Made by a program: the position numbers and the translations under genes. Below are positions 1 through 7,231 of a DNA stretch of 64,000 nucleotides, piece after piece. Each line of letters begins with the position of its first letter. Position 1 is the first letter of the stretch. A model generated the notes under the pieces. It was given only the letters and a program-made list of their open reading frames with translations. It did no database searches and was not told the origin of the DNA. The stretch is from assembly GCA_937978655.1 (NCBI GenBank), contig CALJUX010000023.1:76389-140388 (forward strand), written 5' to 3'. Source of the stretch: an uncultured Chromatiaceae bacterium. GTDB taxonomy: Bacteria > Pseudomonadota > Gammaproteobacteria > Enterobacterales > Alteromonadaceae.

Positions 1-133
1 GGGCTTCGTCGACCAGCTTAAAATGGCCGGAGTGTAAATTGCCCATCGTTGGTACAAAAGCCACGGTCTGACCAGCCTGACGCCAGGCCCGGACCGTCGC
101 GCGTAACATTTTAATATCAGAGATCACCAGCAT
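1..133 (-). CDS. panC: Pantothenate synthetase, N-terminal fragment (cut by window edge)
   Basis: PanC condenses pantoate with beta-alanine using ATP, the last step of pantothenate (vitamin B5) synthesis in the cytoplasm. Only the first 44 residues lie in the window. They begin MLVISDIK and contain PTMGNLHSGH, the N-terminal nucleotide-binding HxGH-type signature of the family, followed by KLVDEA. The ATG lies 15 bp downstream of the panB stop on the same strand, with a GGGAGCC-type ribosome site between them, so panB-panC form an operon. The rest of the gene lies beyond position 1. Confidence 0.93.
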   Translation of the reverse strand, partial: MLVISDIKMLRATVRAWRQAGQTVAFVPTMGNLHSGHFKLVDEA

Positions 134-148
134 CAGAAGGCTCCCGTA

Positions 149-940
149 TCAGAAACTATGCTCAGGGCCAGGAAAGGCCGCACCTTTCACATCCGCGACA
201 AATTTGCTGATGGCTTTTTTGATATCCCCGGTTTCCTGCAGGAAGTTTTTGGAAAACTTCGGAATATAACCGCTACTGATCCCGAGTAAATCGTGCATCA
301 CCAGCACCTGACCGTCGGTGACCACACCAGCGCCAATACCAATGACCGGAATACGCAGCGCTTTGCTGATGCGTTCGGCCAGTAAAGTTGGGATACATTC
401 GACCACTAACAGCTGGCAACCGGCCTGCTCCAGCGCGATGGCCTGCTGCAGGATATGTTCAGCGGCGGCATCGTCGCGGCCCTGCACTTTAAAACCACCA
501 AATACATGCACGGATTGCGGCGTCAGACCAATATGGCCACAGACCGGCACACCGCGTTCAGTCAGGGCTTTGATGGTGGGTAGCAGAAACTCGCCGCCTT
601 CCATTTTCACCATATTGGCGCCGGCCTGCATCATTGGGGTGACGTTGGCAAACGCCTGCTCCATGGTCGCATAGCTCATAAAAGGCATGTCGGCGATGAT
701 AAAGGCTTGTGGCGCGCCCGCGCGTACGCAGCGGGTGTGGTAAGCGATTTGTTCCACGGTAACCGGTAGGGTGTCGGGTTGGCCTTGTAACACCATACCC
801 AGTGAGTCGCCGACTAATAAAGTCTCAACGCCACTGTCGGCGAACAATTTGGCAAAACTGGCGTCGTAGGCCGTCAGCATAGTGATTTTTTCACCTTGCT
901 GTTTCATTTTCAGCAAAGTTGCAGTGGTAATTTTTGCCAT
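149..940 (-). CDS. panB: 3-methyl-2-oxobutanoate hydroxymethyltransferase
   Basis: PanB transfers a hydroxymethyl group from 5,10-methylene-THF to alpha-ketoisovalerate, giving ketopantoate, the first committed step of pantothenate synthesis. The 263-residue product has the usual length and is full length. Family motifs visible are the Mg-binding LLVGDSLGMV near residue 45, DMPFMSY near 84, NMVKMEGG near 110, GHIGLTPQ near 137 and the catalytic-glutamate segment VVECIP near 180. It is followed by panC. A folate-pathway gene, folK, lies just upstream on the same strand, 92 bp away, so the whole minus-strand group from pcnB may be cotranscribed. Confidence 0.97.
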   Translation of the reverse strand: MAKITTATLLKMKQQGEKITMLTAYDASFAKLFADSGVETLLVGDSLGMVLQGQPDTLPVTVEQIAYHTRCVRAGAPQAFIIADMPFMSYATMEQAFANVTPMMQAGANMVKMEGGEFLLPTIKALTERGVPVCGHIGLTPQSVHVFGGFKVQGRDDAAAEHILQQAIALEQAGCQLLVVECIPTLLAERISKALRIPVIGIGAGVVTDGQVLVMHDLLGISSGYIPKFSKNFLQETGDIKKAISKFVADVKGAAFPGPEHSF

Positions 941-1032
941 GATGCTCTCATCCGACCATTAAAAAATCCGCGCGCAAGATGGCATATTCAGCCTGGTGCT
1001 GCAAGCATCAGATGGCGCAAAAACGCCGGATC

Positions 1033-1527
1033 TCAGGCTTGCGGCGGCGCCAGGATCGTCAACTCGTTACGCGGTACATGAACAGCAATGGCTGTCAGGC
1101 TGCCATGCCCGGGAATTTCCAGATCTGGCGCCAGTTCCAGCAAAGGGTAGACCACGAATTCGCGTTGGTGCAGGCCATAATGCGGCACTGTCAGGCGTGT
1201 GGTCGAGATCCGCTGGTCACCGTACAGCAGAATATCCAAATCCAAAGTGCGTGGGCCCCAACGTTGATCTTTACGCTGCCGGCCCTGTTCCAGCTCAATG
1301 CGCTGCAATTGGTCCAACAACGCTTCCGGCGCTAACCGGGTATCCAGCGCCGCAACCGCATTGACATAATCCGGCTGGTCCTGCGGCCCCATCGGTTTGG
1401 AGCCGTAGAAGCTGCTGACCGCCGCCAGCTGGCTTTGCGGTAACTGCATCAACGCGTTGACCGCTTGCTGCAGTTGTTGCAGCGGCGCGTCGAGATTGGC
1501 ACCAAGGCCGAGATACACCCGGATCAT
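1033..1527 (-). CDS. folK: 2-amino-4-hydroxy-6-hydroxymethyldihydropteridine pyrophosphokinase
   Basis: FolK (HPPK) pyrophosphorylates 6-hydroxymethyl-7,8-dihydropterin with ATP, feeding dihydropteroate synthesis. The 164-residue protein is of normal length. It begins IRVYLGLGANLDAPL, the substrate-binding GxGSN-like N-terminus, and carries the diagnostic RWGPRTLDLDILLYG segment with the paired Asp residues that bind Mg2+. Its ATG overlaps the pcnB stop codon in an ATGA arrangement, so it is translationally coupled to pcnB, the arrangement seen in Escherichia coli. Confidence 0.97.
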   Translation of the reverse strand: MIRVYLGLGANLDAPLQQLQQAVNALMQLPQSQLAAVSSFYGSKPMGPQDQPDYVNAVAALDTRLAPEALLDQLQRIELEQGRQRKDQRWGPRTLDLDILLYGDQRISTTRLTVPHYGLHQREFVVYPLLELAPDLEIPGHGSLTAIAVHVPRNELTILAPPQA

Positions 1528-3176
1528 GCCTGATCGGCCGCCGGTTTACGCCGTACTGGCTTGCGTTTACGCCGTGGTTTGCGTGGCTCCAGGCCTTCTT
1601 TACCTAAATCCAGCACCAGCTCTTCGCGCTCTGCGTCATCGGCGTTGACAAATTGCTGCCACCACAACGCCAGTTCAGCCAGCTGACCGCCCTCGGCTTT
1701 GGCGCGCAGTTGCATAAAATCAAAAGCCCCGCGGAATTTCGGTAACTCCATCAGTTTAAAGGCGCGTCGGCCGGCCCGTTTACCGAGGCGGCCCTGCAGC
1801 GACCACAAGTCGCGCACTACCAGCGTAAAACGTTTTGGAATGCCGATAGTGCGGACCAGGTCGTCCAGCACTTCGGTCATGGCGATATTCAGCGCGTCAA
1901 TGTCATTCAGGCCACTTTCAATCAGCAGTGTTTGCATCCGCAGCTCGACCGGATACCACAACAACGCCGCGTAAATAAAGGCCGGTGTGACCGGTTTATC
2001 TTGTGCCACCCGTTCGTCGGTGTCCTGCAGCGCATTGGTAATAAGGTTAAAGACTTTACCTTCGCTGTCTTGCTTCAGCACTTTGTGCACTTGCGGCAGC
2101 AACTGTTTCAGAATGCCGAGGTCGCGCATCATCACAAAGTTATCAAAGGCTTTGCCGGCCATCAGCAATTTCAGCGATTCGTCAAATAAACGCGCTGCCG
2201 GGATGTTTTTCAGCAAAACTGCAAGTTCCGGAATCAACGCCGCAGTCGCAGGCGCCAGATCCATATTCAGTTTGGTGGCAAAGCGGATGGCGCGCAGAAT
2301 CCGCACCGGATCTTCGCGGTAGCGCGTTTCCGGGTCGCCAATCAGTTCAATTTTGCGCTGCTGAATGGCTTCAACGCCATTGGCAAAATCGTAGATGGCG
2401 AAATCACGCACGCTGTAATACAGCGCATTAATACTGAAATCGCGGCGTTCAGCGTCTTCTTCGATAGTGCCGTAGACGTTATCCCGCAGAATTTGACCGT
2501 GGTCAGAGCGCACGCCTGCCGGGATGTTTTCTTCTTCTTCACCACCGCTGTGATGGCCGCGGAAGGTCGCCACTTCAATCACTTCACGGCCAAATACGAC
2601 ATGGGCAAGGCGAAAACGCCGGCCAATCAGCCGACAGTTTTTAAACACTGCCCGCACTTCATCCGGCGTGGCGTTGGTGACGACGTCAAAATCTTTTGGA
2701 ATAAGGCCGAGTAATAAATCGCGGATACAACCGCCGACCAGATAGGCTTCAAAACCGGCGTCGTTTAAGCGATACAGCACTTTGAGCGCATTCGGGCTGA
2801 TGTCTTTGCGCGAAATATTGTGCTGGTCGCGTGGAATGACCCGCAGCGCCGGCAAAATCGCCGACTGATGGTCCGGGTTCAGTTTAGGGCCCAGATTGCC
2901 GCTGTCGCGACGTGGGCGGGGTGTGTCTCGGGATGAATCATGGCGCGAACGGTCGCCCTGATACGAAGAGTCTTTGTTACGCTCAAAACGCTCACGCGGT
3001 GGCCGGCCCGGACGGCCATTGTCGTTGCGCTGATACTCAACATTGGTGCGACGTGGCCGACGCTCCGGGGCTGCCGCTGGTTGCTGGGCGTCGGTTTGTT
3101 CAACCACGGCTTCGGTGATGGCTTTGGCTTTTTTGCCGGTGAGCTTACGGCAAAAATCTAACACTCTGGAAATAAT
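1524..3176 (-). CDS. pcnB: Poly(A) polymerase I, probable AUU start
   Basis: PcnB adds 3' poly(A) tails to RNA and promotes decay. The nucleotidyltransferase core shows LVGGCIRDLLLG and KDFDVVTNATP (catalytic Asp pair), then the RNA-binding segment GRRFRLAHV and a basic C-terminus. No ATG fits. A GTG at 3164 is in frame, but the only Shine-Dalgarno sequence, AAGGAG, lies 7 nt before an ATT at 3176-3174. Starting there gives M-I-S-R-V-L-D-F-C-R-K, in register with E. coli M-F-T-R-V-A-N-F-C-R-K, whose pcnB is known to start at AUU. I therefore place the start at 3176 (550 aa). Residues of about 25-105 form an Arg/Asp/Ser/Pro-rich, probably disordered insert absent from the E. coli protein. folK follows with a 4-bp overlap. 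Confidence 0.9.
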   Translation of the reverse strand: MISRVLDFCRKLTGKKAKAITEAVVEQTDAQQPAAAPERRPRRTNVEYQRNDNGRPGRPPRERFERNKDSSYQGDRSRHDSSRDTPRPRRDSGNLGPKLNPDHQSAILPALRVIPRDQHNISRKDISPNALKVLYRLNDAGFEAYLVGGCIRDLLLGLIPKDFDVVTNATPDEVRAVFKNCRLIGRRFRLAHVVFGREVIEVATFRGHHSGGEEEENIPAGVRSDHGQILRDNVYGTIEEDAERRDFSINALYYSVRDFAIYDFANGVEAIQQRKIELIGDPETRYREDPVRILRAIRFATKLNMDLAPATAALIPELAVLLKNIPAARLFDESLKLLMAGKAFDNFVMMRDLGILKQLLPQVHKVLKQDSEGKVFNLITNALQDTDERVAQDKPVTPAFIYAALLWYPVELRMQTLLIESGLNDIDALNIAMTEVLDDLVRTIGIPKRFTLVVRDLWSLQGRLGKRAGRRAFKLMELPKFRGAFDFMQLRAKAEGGQLAELALWWQQFVNADDAEREELVLDLGKEGLEPRKPRRKRKPVRRKPAADQA

Positions 3177-3183
3177 GGCCTTT

Positions 3184-3189
3184 CTCCTT
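3184..3189 (-). promoter_or_regulatory. Shine-Dalgarno site that decides the pcnB AUU start
   Basis: On the minus strand AAGGAG is followed by a 7-nt spacer and then ATT. The alternative GTG at 3164 would sit 19 nt away, too far for normal initiation. This spacing is the main sequence argument for AUU initiation. Confidence 0.8.
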
Positions 3190-3383
3190 GAAAGAACAGT
3201 GTTGCGTGGTGAGTTTTGGTGGCACTTGTTGGCAGCGCATTCCGGTAACAGACAGACTTCAATGCGGCTGGAGGCCAGTCACCTGACAGGCGAAAAAAAA
3301 TTGCCGGTATGATAACGCAGGCTGGTGAAAAAATGAATGAAAATACCGGTGCTGCCAGCAATCTGCCGGCAAGCTGAAACCGA

Positions 3384-4280
3384 TCAGGTAAAACTGTTGA
3401 TCTGAATTTCCGGCTGGCCCGGCACTGCAGCTGCCTGCCAGTGCTGCAGTGCAAACTGCAGCAATTCGGTTACCGGTAACAGCTCTGCGTCCACAGGCAG
3501 TTGCTGGCCTAAAAACCGCAGCGCAGCCGTCAGCGAATGTGCCGGCGCAAAACAGCGAATGTCAGTGGCATGATTTTGTTTACTGAGTTTGTGACCTGGC
3601 GCAGTGACAGCAAGCGGTAAATGGCCGTAAACCGGTACTGGGGCGCCAAAAGTGCGACACAGTGCCTGCTGGCGCGGCGTCATCTGTAACAGGTCGGCGC
3701 CGCGGATCACTTCGCTGATGCTTTGTTCGATGTCATCAATCACCACCACCCACTGGTAAGCAAACAGACCATCGCGGCGTTTGATGATGTAGTCTTCCCC
3801 GGCAAGGGCGGTAGGGATCTGCTGCGGGCCGCGGAACAAATCGGTAAATTCAGTGTTGACCCCTGCGCTTTTCAGGCGCCAGGCGAGCGGGCCGGCATCG
3901 GCGGCCAAACCCAAACCACTGCAATGGCCATCATAAATACCGCCCAATGCAGCGATACGGGCACGGTTACACTGACAGCCGTAAAGTTGCTGGCGAAATT
4001 GTTCGAAATAATCCTGGTATAAATCAAGCCGCTGGCTTTGCCAGACCACGCGCTCGTCCCAATACAAGCCAAATTGTTCCAGCGTGCGCAAAATTTCACT
4101 GTCTGCGCCGGGCACAGTGCGGGGGGCGTCGATATCTTCAATGCGGACCAGCCACTGGCCGCCTTGCGATTTGGCGTGCAGATAACTGCCAAGCGCGGCC
4201 ACTAATGAGCCGAAATGCAAAGGGCCGGATGGCGATGGCGCAAACCGGCCCCTGACACAGGAGAATTCGGCGGTCATCAT
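3384..4280 (-). CDS. gluQ: Glutamyl-Q tRNA(Asp) synthetase
   Basis: GluQRS glutamylates the queuosine base at position 34 of tRNA(Asp). It is a paralogue of the catalytic half of glutamyl-tRNA synthetase without the anticodon-binding domain, and its 298 residues fit. Visible are RFAPSPSGPLHFGS (HIGH-like motif), a zinc site CxC-x11-Y-x3-C in the segment around GCQCNRAR and IYDGHC, and KLSKQNHATD (KMSKS-like). The start overlaps the dksA stop by one base (TAATG), the conserved dksA-gluQ coupling. Confidence 0.95.
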   Translation of the reverse strand: MMTAEFSCVRGRFAPSPSGPLHFGSLVAALGSYLHAKSQGGQWLVRIEDIDAPRTVPGADSEILRTLEQFGLYWDERVVWQSQRLDLYQDYFEQFRQQLYGCQCNRARIAALGGIYDGHCSGLGLAADAGPLAWRLKSAGVNTEFTDLFRGPQQIPTALAGEDYIIKRRDGLFAYQWVVVIDDIEQSISEVIRGADLLQMTPRQQALCRTFGAPVPVYGHLPLAVTAPGHKLSKQNHATDIRCFAPAHSLTAALRFLGQQLPVDAELLPVTELLQFALQHWQAAAVPGQPEIQINSFT

Positions 4281-4729
4281 TAACCGCCGAGTTGTTTTTC
4301 CTTGATCTCTGCCAGCGTCTTACAATCGATACACTGATCAGCCGTTGGCCGGGCTTCCAGACGTTTGATACCGATTTCGATGCCGCAGGTATCGCAGAAA
4401 CCGAAATCTTCGTCTTCGATTTTCTGCAGGGTTTTCTCAATCTTCTTCAGCAGTTTGCGCTCACGGTCGCGGGCACGCAGTTCCAGGCTGAATTTTTCTT
4501 CCTGCGCCGCACGGTCCACCGGATCCGGGAAGTTTGCTGCTTCATCGGCCATATGGTTTTTAGTGCGGTCTACTTCTTCACGCAGCTGCTGACGCCAGGC
4601 GTCGAGAATTTTGCGGAAATGTTCCAGCTGCTTCGGGTTCATGTACTCTTCGCCCGGCGCGTCCTGATAAGGCAGCACGCCAGCCATGGCCAACAGGCCG
4701 AGAGATTTGGTAGTTTTGCCTTCTGGCAT
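4280..4729 (-). CDS. dksA: RNA polymerase-binding transcription factor DksA
   Basis: DksA binds the RNA polymerase secondary channel and works with ppGpp in the stringent response. The longer open frame begins at 4759, but MPEGKTTKSL at 4729 matches the family N-terminus and is preceded by AGGAGACTACC, so I use it (149 aa). Visible are the coiled-coil tip segment DEAANFPDPVDRAAQEE with the catalytic Asp pair, and the four-cysteine zinc finger CDTCGIEIG...CIDC. gluQ follows and is translationally coupled. Confidence 0.97.
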   Translation of the reverse strand: MPEGKTTKSLGLLAMAGVLPYQDAPGEEYMNPKQLEHFRKILDAWRQQLREEVDRTKNHMADEAANFPDPVDRAAQEEKFSLELRARDRERKLLKKIEKTLQKIEDEDFGFCDTCGIEIGIKRLEARPTADQCIDCKTLAEIKEKQLGG

Positions 4730-4773
4730 GGTAGTCTCCTGTATAACAGTGCCAAGCAAAAAGATGGCGGCTA

Positions 4774-4802
4774 TTGATAGCAGAATATCGGCACCATCGC
4801 AA
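4774..4802 (-). promoter_or_regulatory. Candidate sigma-70 promoter for dksA-gluQ
   Basis: Read on the minus strand, TTGCGA (4802-4797) is separated by 17 bp from TATCAA (4779-4774). The predicted start would lie about 38 nt upstream of the dksA ATG. Sequence match only. Confidence 0.4.
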
Positions 4803-4971
4803 TCACATTAAAAAAGCCGCGGAAGTATACAGACAGACCACAGAACCGTCATCCGGTTCTGCTGTTTTTCTGGGCAGACCACAGCAATTTTGCCATTTTT
4901 CTGTCGCGACGACGGAAAAGGGCCGGCACAATAACAGAAAACCAGATAAATAACAGGAGATCGGAGACAAC

Positions 4972-5772
4972 ATGGAGATTTGGTGGGCTTTTTTATTGCT
5001 GGGCGCGGTGGTGGGCTTTGTCGCGGGCCTGCTTGGGGTTGGTGGGGGCGCGATCATGGTGCCGGTGCTGACCAGTCTATTTGTCACGCTGAACTTTTTA
5101 CCTGAGCACCTGTTACATATGGCGCTGGCGACCTCAATGGCGTCCATTATTCTGACCAGTATCGCCAGCACACGCGCCCATTTGCAACATCAGGCGGTGC
5201 TGTGGCCCGTGGTACGGTTGATGAGTGCCGGCATTGTGCTCGGTACTTTCAGTGCCACCTTTATTGCATCCTTGCTACCGACGTTGCCACTGGCGATATT
5301 TTTCAGCTGTTTTATGGCTTATGTTGCGCTGCAATTGCTGCTGAATATCAAACCCAAACCGAGCCGGCACTTGCCGGGGGCGCTGGGAATGACCGCAACC
5401 GGTCTGGGCATTGGCGGCATTTCCGCCCTGGTGGCGATCGGCGGCGGTTCGCTGACAGTGCCGTTTCTGACCTGGTGTAATGTCAAAGTGCAGCAGGCAA
5501 TTGGCACTTCTGCGGCTATCGGCTTGCCGATAGCGCTCAGCGGCAGCATTGGCTACGCCGTGGCAGGCTGGGAGCAGGTTGGCCTGCCGGAATTTAGCCT
5601 GGGTTATATTTATCTGCCGGCGGTGCTGCTGATCTCCGCAGTGAGTTTTTTCACCGCACCACTGGGTGCGAAGCTGGCGCACCGCTTGCCGGTAGCGACT
5701 CTAAAACGAATCTTTGCCCTGCTGCTGATTGGCTTAAGTGCCAAGATGTTACATACCGTGCTGAGCCACTGA
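4972..5772 (+). CDS. TauE/SafE (TSUP) family membrane transporter
   Basis: A 266-residue integral membrane protein, hydrophobic throughout, with about eight transmembrane helices and two glycine-rich repeats: GLLGVGGGAIMVPVL near residue 22 and GIGGISALVAIGGGSLTVPFL near 148. This internal duplication is the hallmark of the TSUP family, proposed to export sulfite, sulfoacetate or other organosulfur anions across the inner membrane. The substrate cannot be deduced here, since no sulfur genes are adjacent. It is preceded by a well-placed AGGAG and is divergent from dksA. Confidence 0.9.
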   Translation: MEIWWAFLLLGAVVGFVAGLLGVGGGAIMVPVLTSLFVTLNFLPEHLLHMALATSMASIILTSIASTRAHLQHQAVLWPVVRLMSAGIVLGTFSATFIASLLPTLPLAIFFSCFMAYVALQLLLNIKPKPSRHLPGALGMTATGLGIGGISALVAIGGGSLTVPFLTWCNVKVQQAIGTSAAIGLPIALSGSIGYAVAGWEQVGLPEFSLGYIYLPAVLLISAVSFFTAPLGAKLAHRLPVATLKRIFALLLIGLSAKMLHTVLSH

Positions 5773-5869
5773 CGGCCGGTAGTGCCGGCTAAGGCTGGCT
5801 GTTTTGTCGCAGGGACGCTGTGATACACTCGCGCTGTTGAGGTGTTTGTCCCGAATTAGAGGTTTTGTT

Positions 5870-7168
5870 ATGTCTGAACTGTTGCAAATTCATTTAAGCA
5901 GCGCTGCTGCTGATGCCCGTTTTGGTAAAAACCCGCTGTTAACGCCAACGGCCGAGGGTTATCAAATCCATCAGAGCGGCATTGATGCGCTGCGGCAAAT
6001 TCAAAAAGCCGGCCGGACTTTAGACGGCCTGGGCGTGCAGACGCTGCAACTGGCCGGTGACGGCTGGACGCTGGATAAACAATGGGCCTTGTATCAGGGC
6101 TTCTGCAGTGCAAAAAAATTAGGCGGCGTGCACTGGACCGGTGACGACAGCACGGTGGCGCAGCTGGTGGCGTTGCAGCAATGTGTAGCCTGGGCAAAAA
6201 AACAAACCAATGCGGCGCCGGAAGATTTATATCCGGAAAAACTCTGCCATGAAGCCATCGAGTTTATCAGTGCCGTGGCCGGGGCCGGTAAAGTCACACA
6301 TCGTGTGATCAGCGGCGACGCGCTGCTGAGCGAAGGTTGGGTTGGCGTGCATGCGGTAGGCCGTGGCAGCGACCGCGCGCCAGCGATTCTGGTGCTGGAC
6401 TACAATCCGTCGGCTGACCCACAAGCGCCGGTTGCGGCTGCGCTGGTCGGTAAAGGCATTACTTTTGACAGCGGTGGTTATTCAATTAAAGCCTCTGAAG
6501 GCATGCTGACGATGAAATGTGACATGGGCGGCGCCGCCACTGTTACCGCTGCCTTGGCGCTGGCTATCAGCCAGGGCCTGCAACAGCGCGTCCAGCTGAT
6601 TTTATGTTGCGCCGAAAACCTGATTAACGGCCGGGCTTTTAAACTGGGCGACATTCTGACTTACAAAAACGGTGTGACGGTGGAAATCGTCAACACTGAC
6701 GCCGAAGGGCGTTTAGTGCTGGCCGACGGTCTGCAGATCGCGGCCGCTTCAGGCGCACCTTTAGTTATCGATGCGGCCACGTTAACCGGTGCTGCGATGA
6801 TGGCGGTGGGTACTGAATACAACGCGATTTTTGGTCTGGATAAAACGCTGCAGCAACGGGTGCTGGGTTATGCCAGCGCAGTTGCAGAGCCGGCCTGGCC
6901 TTTACCGCTGGAGCGCTGGCATCAGCAACAGTGTCCGTCTGCTTATGCCGACACGGCCAATAGCCGGCCGGTCAAAGGTGGCGGTACTGGTGGTGCCAGC
7001 AACGCCGCTGGTTTCCTCAGTCGTTTTGTTGGCAATGACGGCGCCGGCTGGTTGCATGTCGATTTAGCTGCGGCATTTCAGGGTACCGCCAATGGCTTTT
7101 GGGGCGCTGGCGCGACCGGCATGGGCATCCGGTTGATTGCGGAAACGCTGCTGCGCGAAACCGCTTAA
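5870..7168 (+). CDS. pepB: Peptidase B (M17 leucyl aminopeptidase family)
   Basis: A cytoplasmic aminopeptidase of family M17 that releases N-terminal residues from peptides. An upstream TTG would add 22 residues, but MSELLQIHL after TTAGAGG matches PepB N-termini, giving 432 residues against about 427 in E. coli. The two-metal site is complete: GKGITFDSGGYSIK, MKCDMGGAATV and NTDAEGRLVLADGL supply the Lys, Asp, Glu and Arg residues. Close matches to E. coli PepB include WVGVHAVGRGS and WLHVDL. A second, more divergent M17 protein lies at 36550. Confidence 0.95.
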   Translation: MSELLQIHLSSAAADARFGKNPLLTPTAEGYQIHQSGIDALRQIQKAGRTLDGLGVQTLQLAGDGWTLDKQWALYQGFCSAKKLGGVHWTGDDSTVAQLVALQQCVAWAKKQTNAAPEDLYPEKLCHEAIEFISAVAGAGKVTHRVISGDALLSEGWVGVHAVGRGSDRAPAILVLDYNPSADPQAPVAAALVGKGITFDSGGYSIKASEGMLTMKCDMGGAATVTAALALAISQGLQQRVQLILCCAENLINGRAFKLGDILTYKNGVTVEIVNTDAEGRLVLADGLQIAAASGAPLVIDAATLTGAAMMAVGTEYNAIFGLDKTLQQRVLGYASAVAEPAWPLPLERWHQQQCPSAYADTANSRPVKGGGTGGASNAAGFLSRFVGNDGAGWLHVDLAAAFQGTANGFWGAGATGMGIRLIAETLLRETA

Positions 7169-7231
7169 TCTGACCTGCGGTGGCGCTGAAACCGGCGCCA
7201 CCGCGTTTCACTTTTACTGACACGGACTGCC

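Noticed and set aside
3162..3164. GTG as the pcnB start
   Set aside because: It is too far from the Shine-Dalgarno site, and homology to E. coli continues upstream to the ATT.
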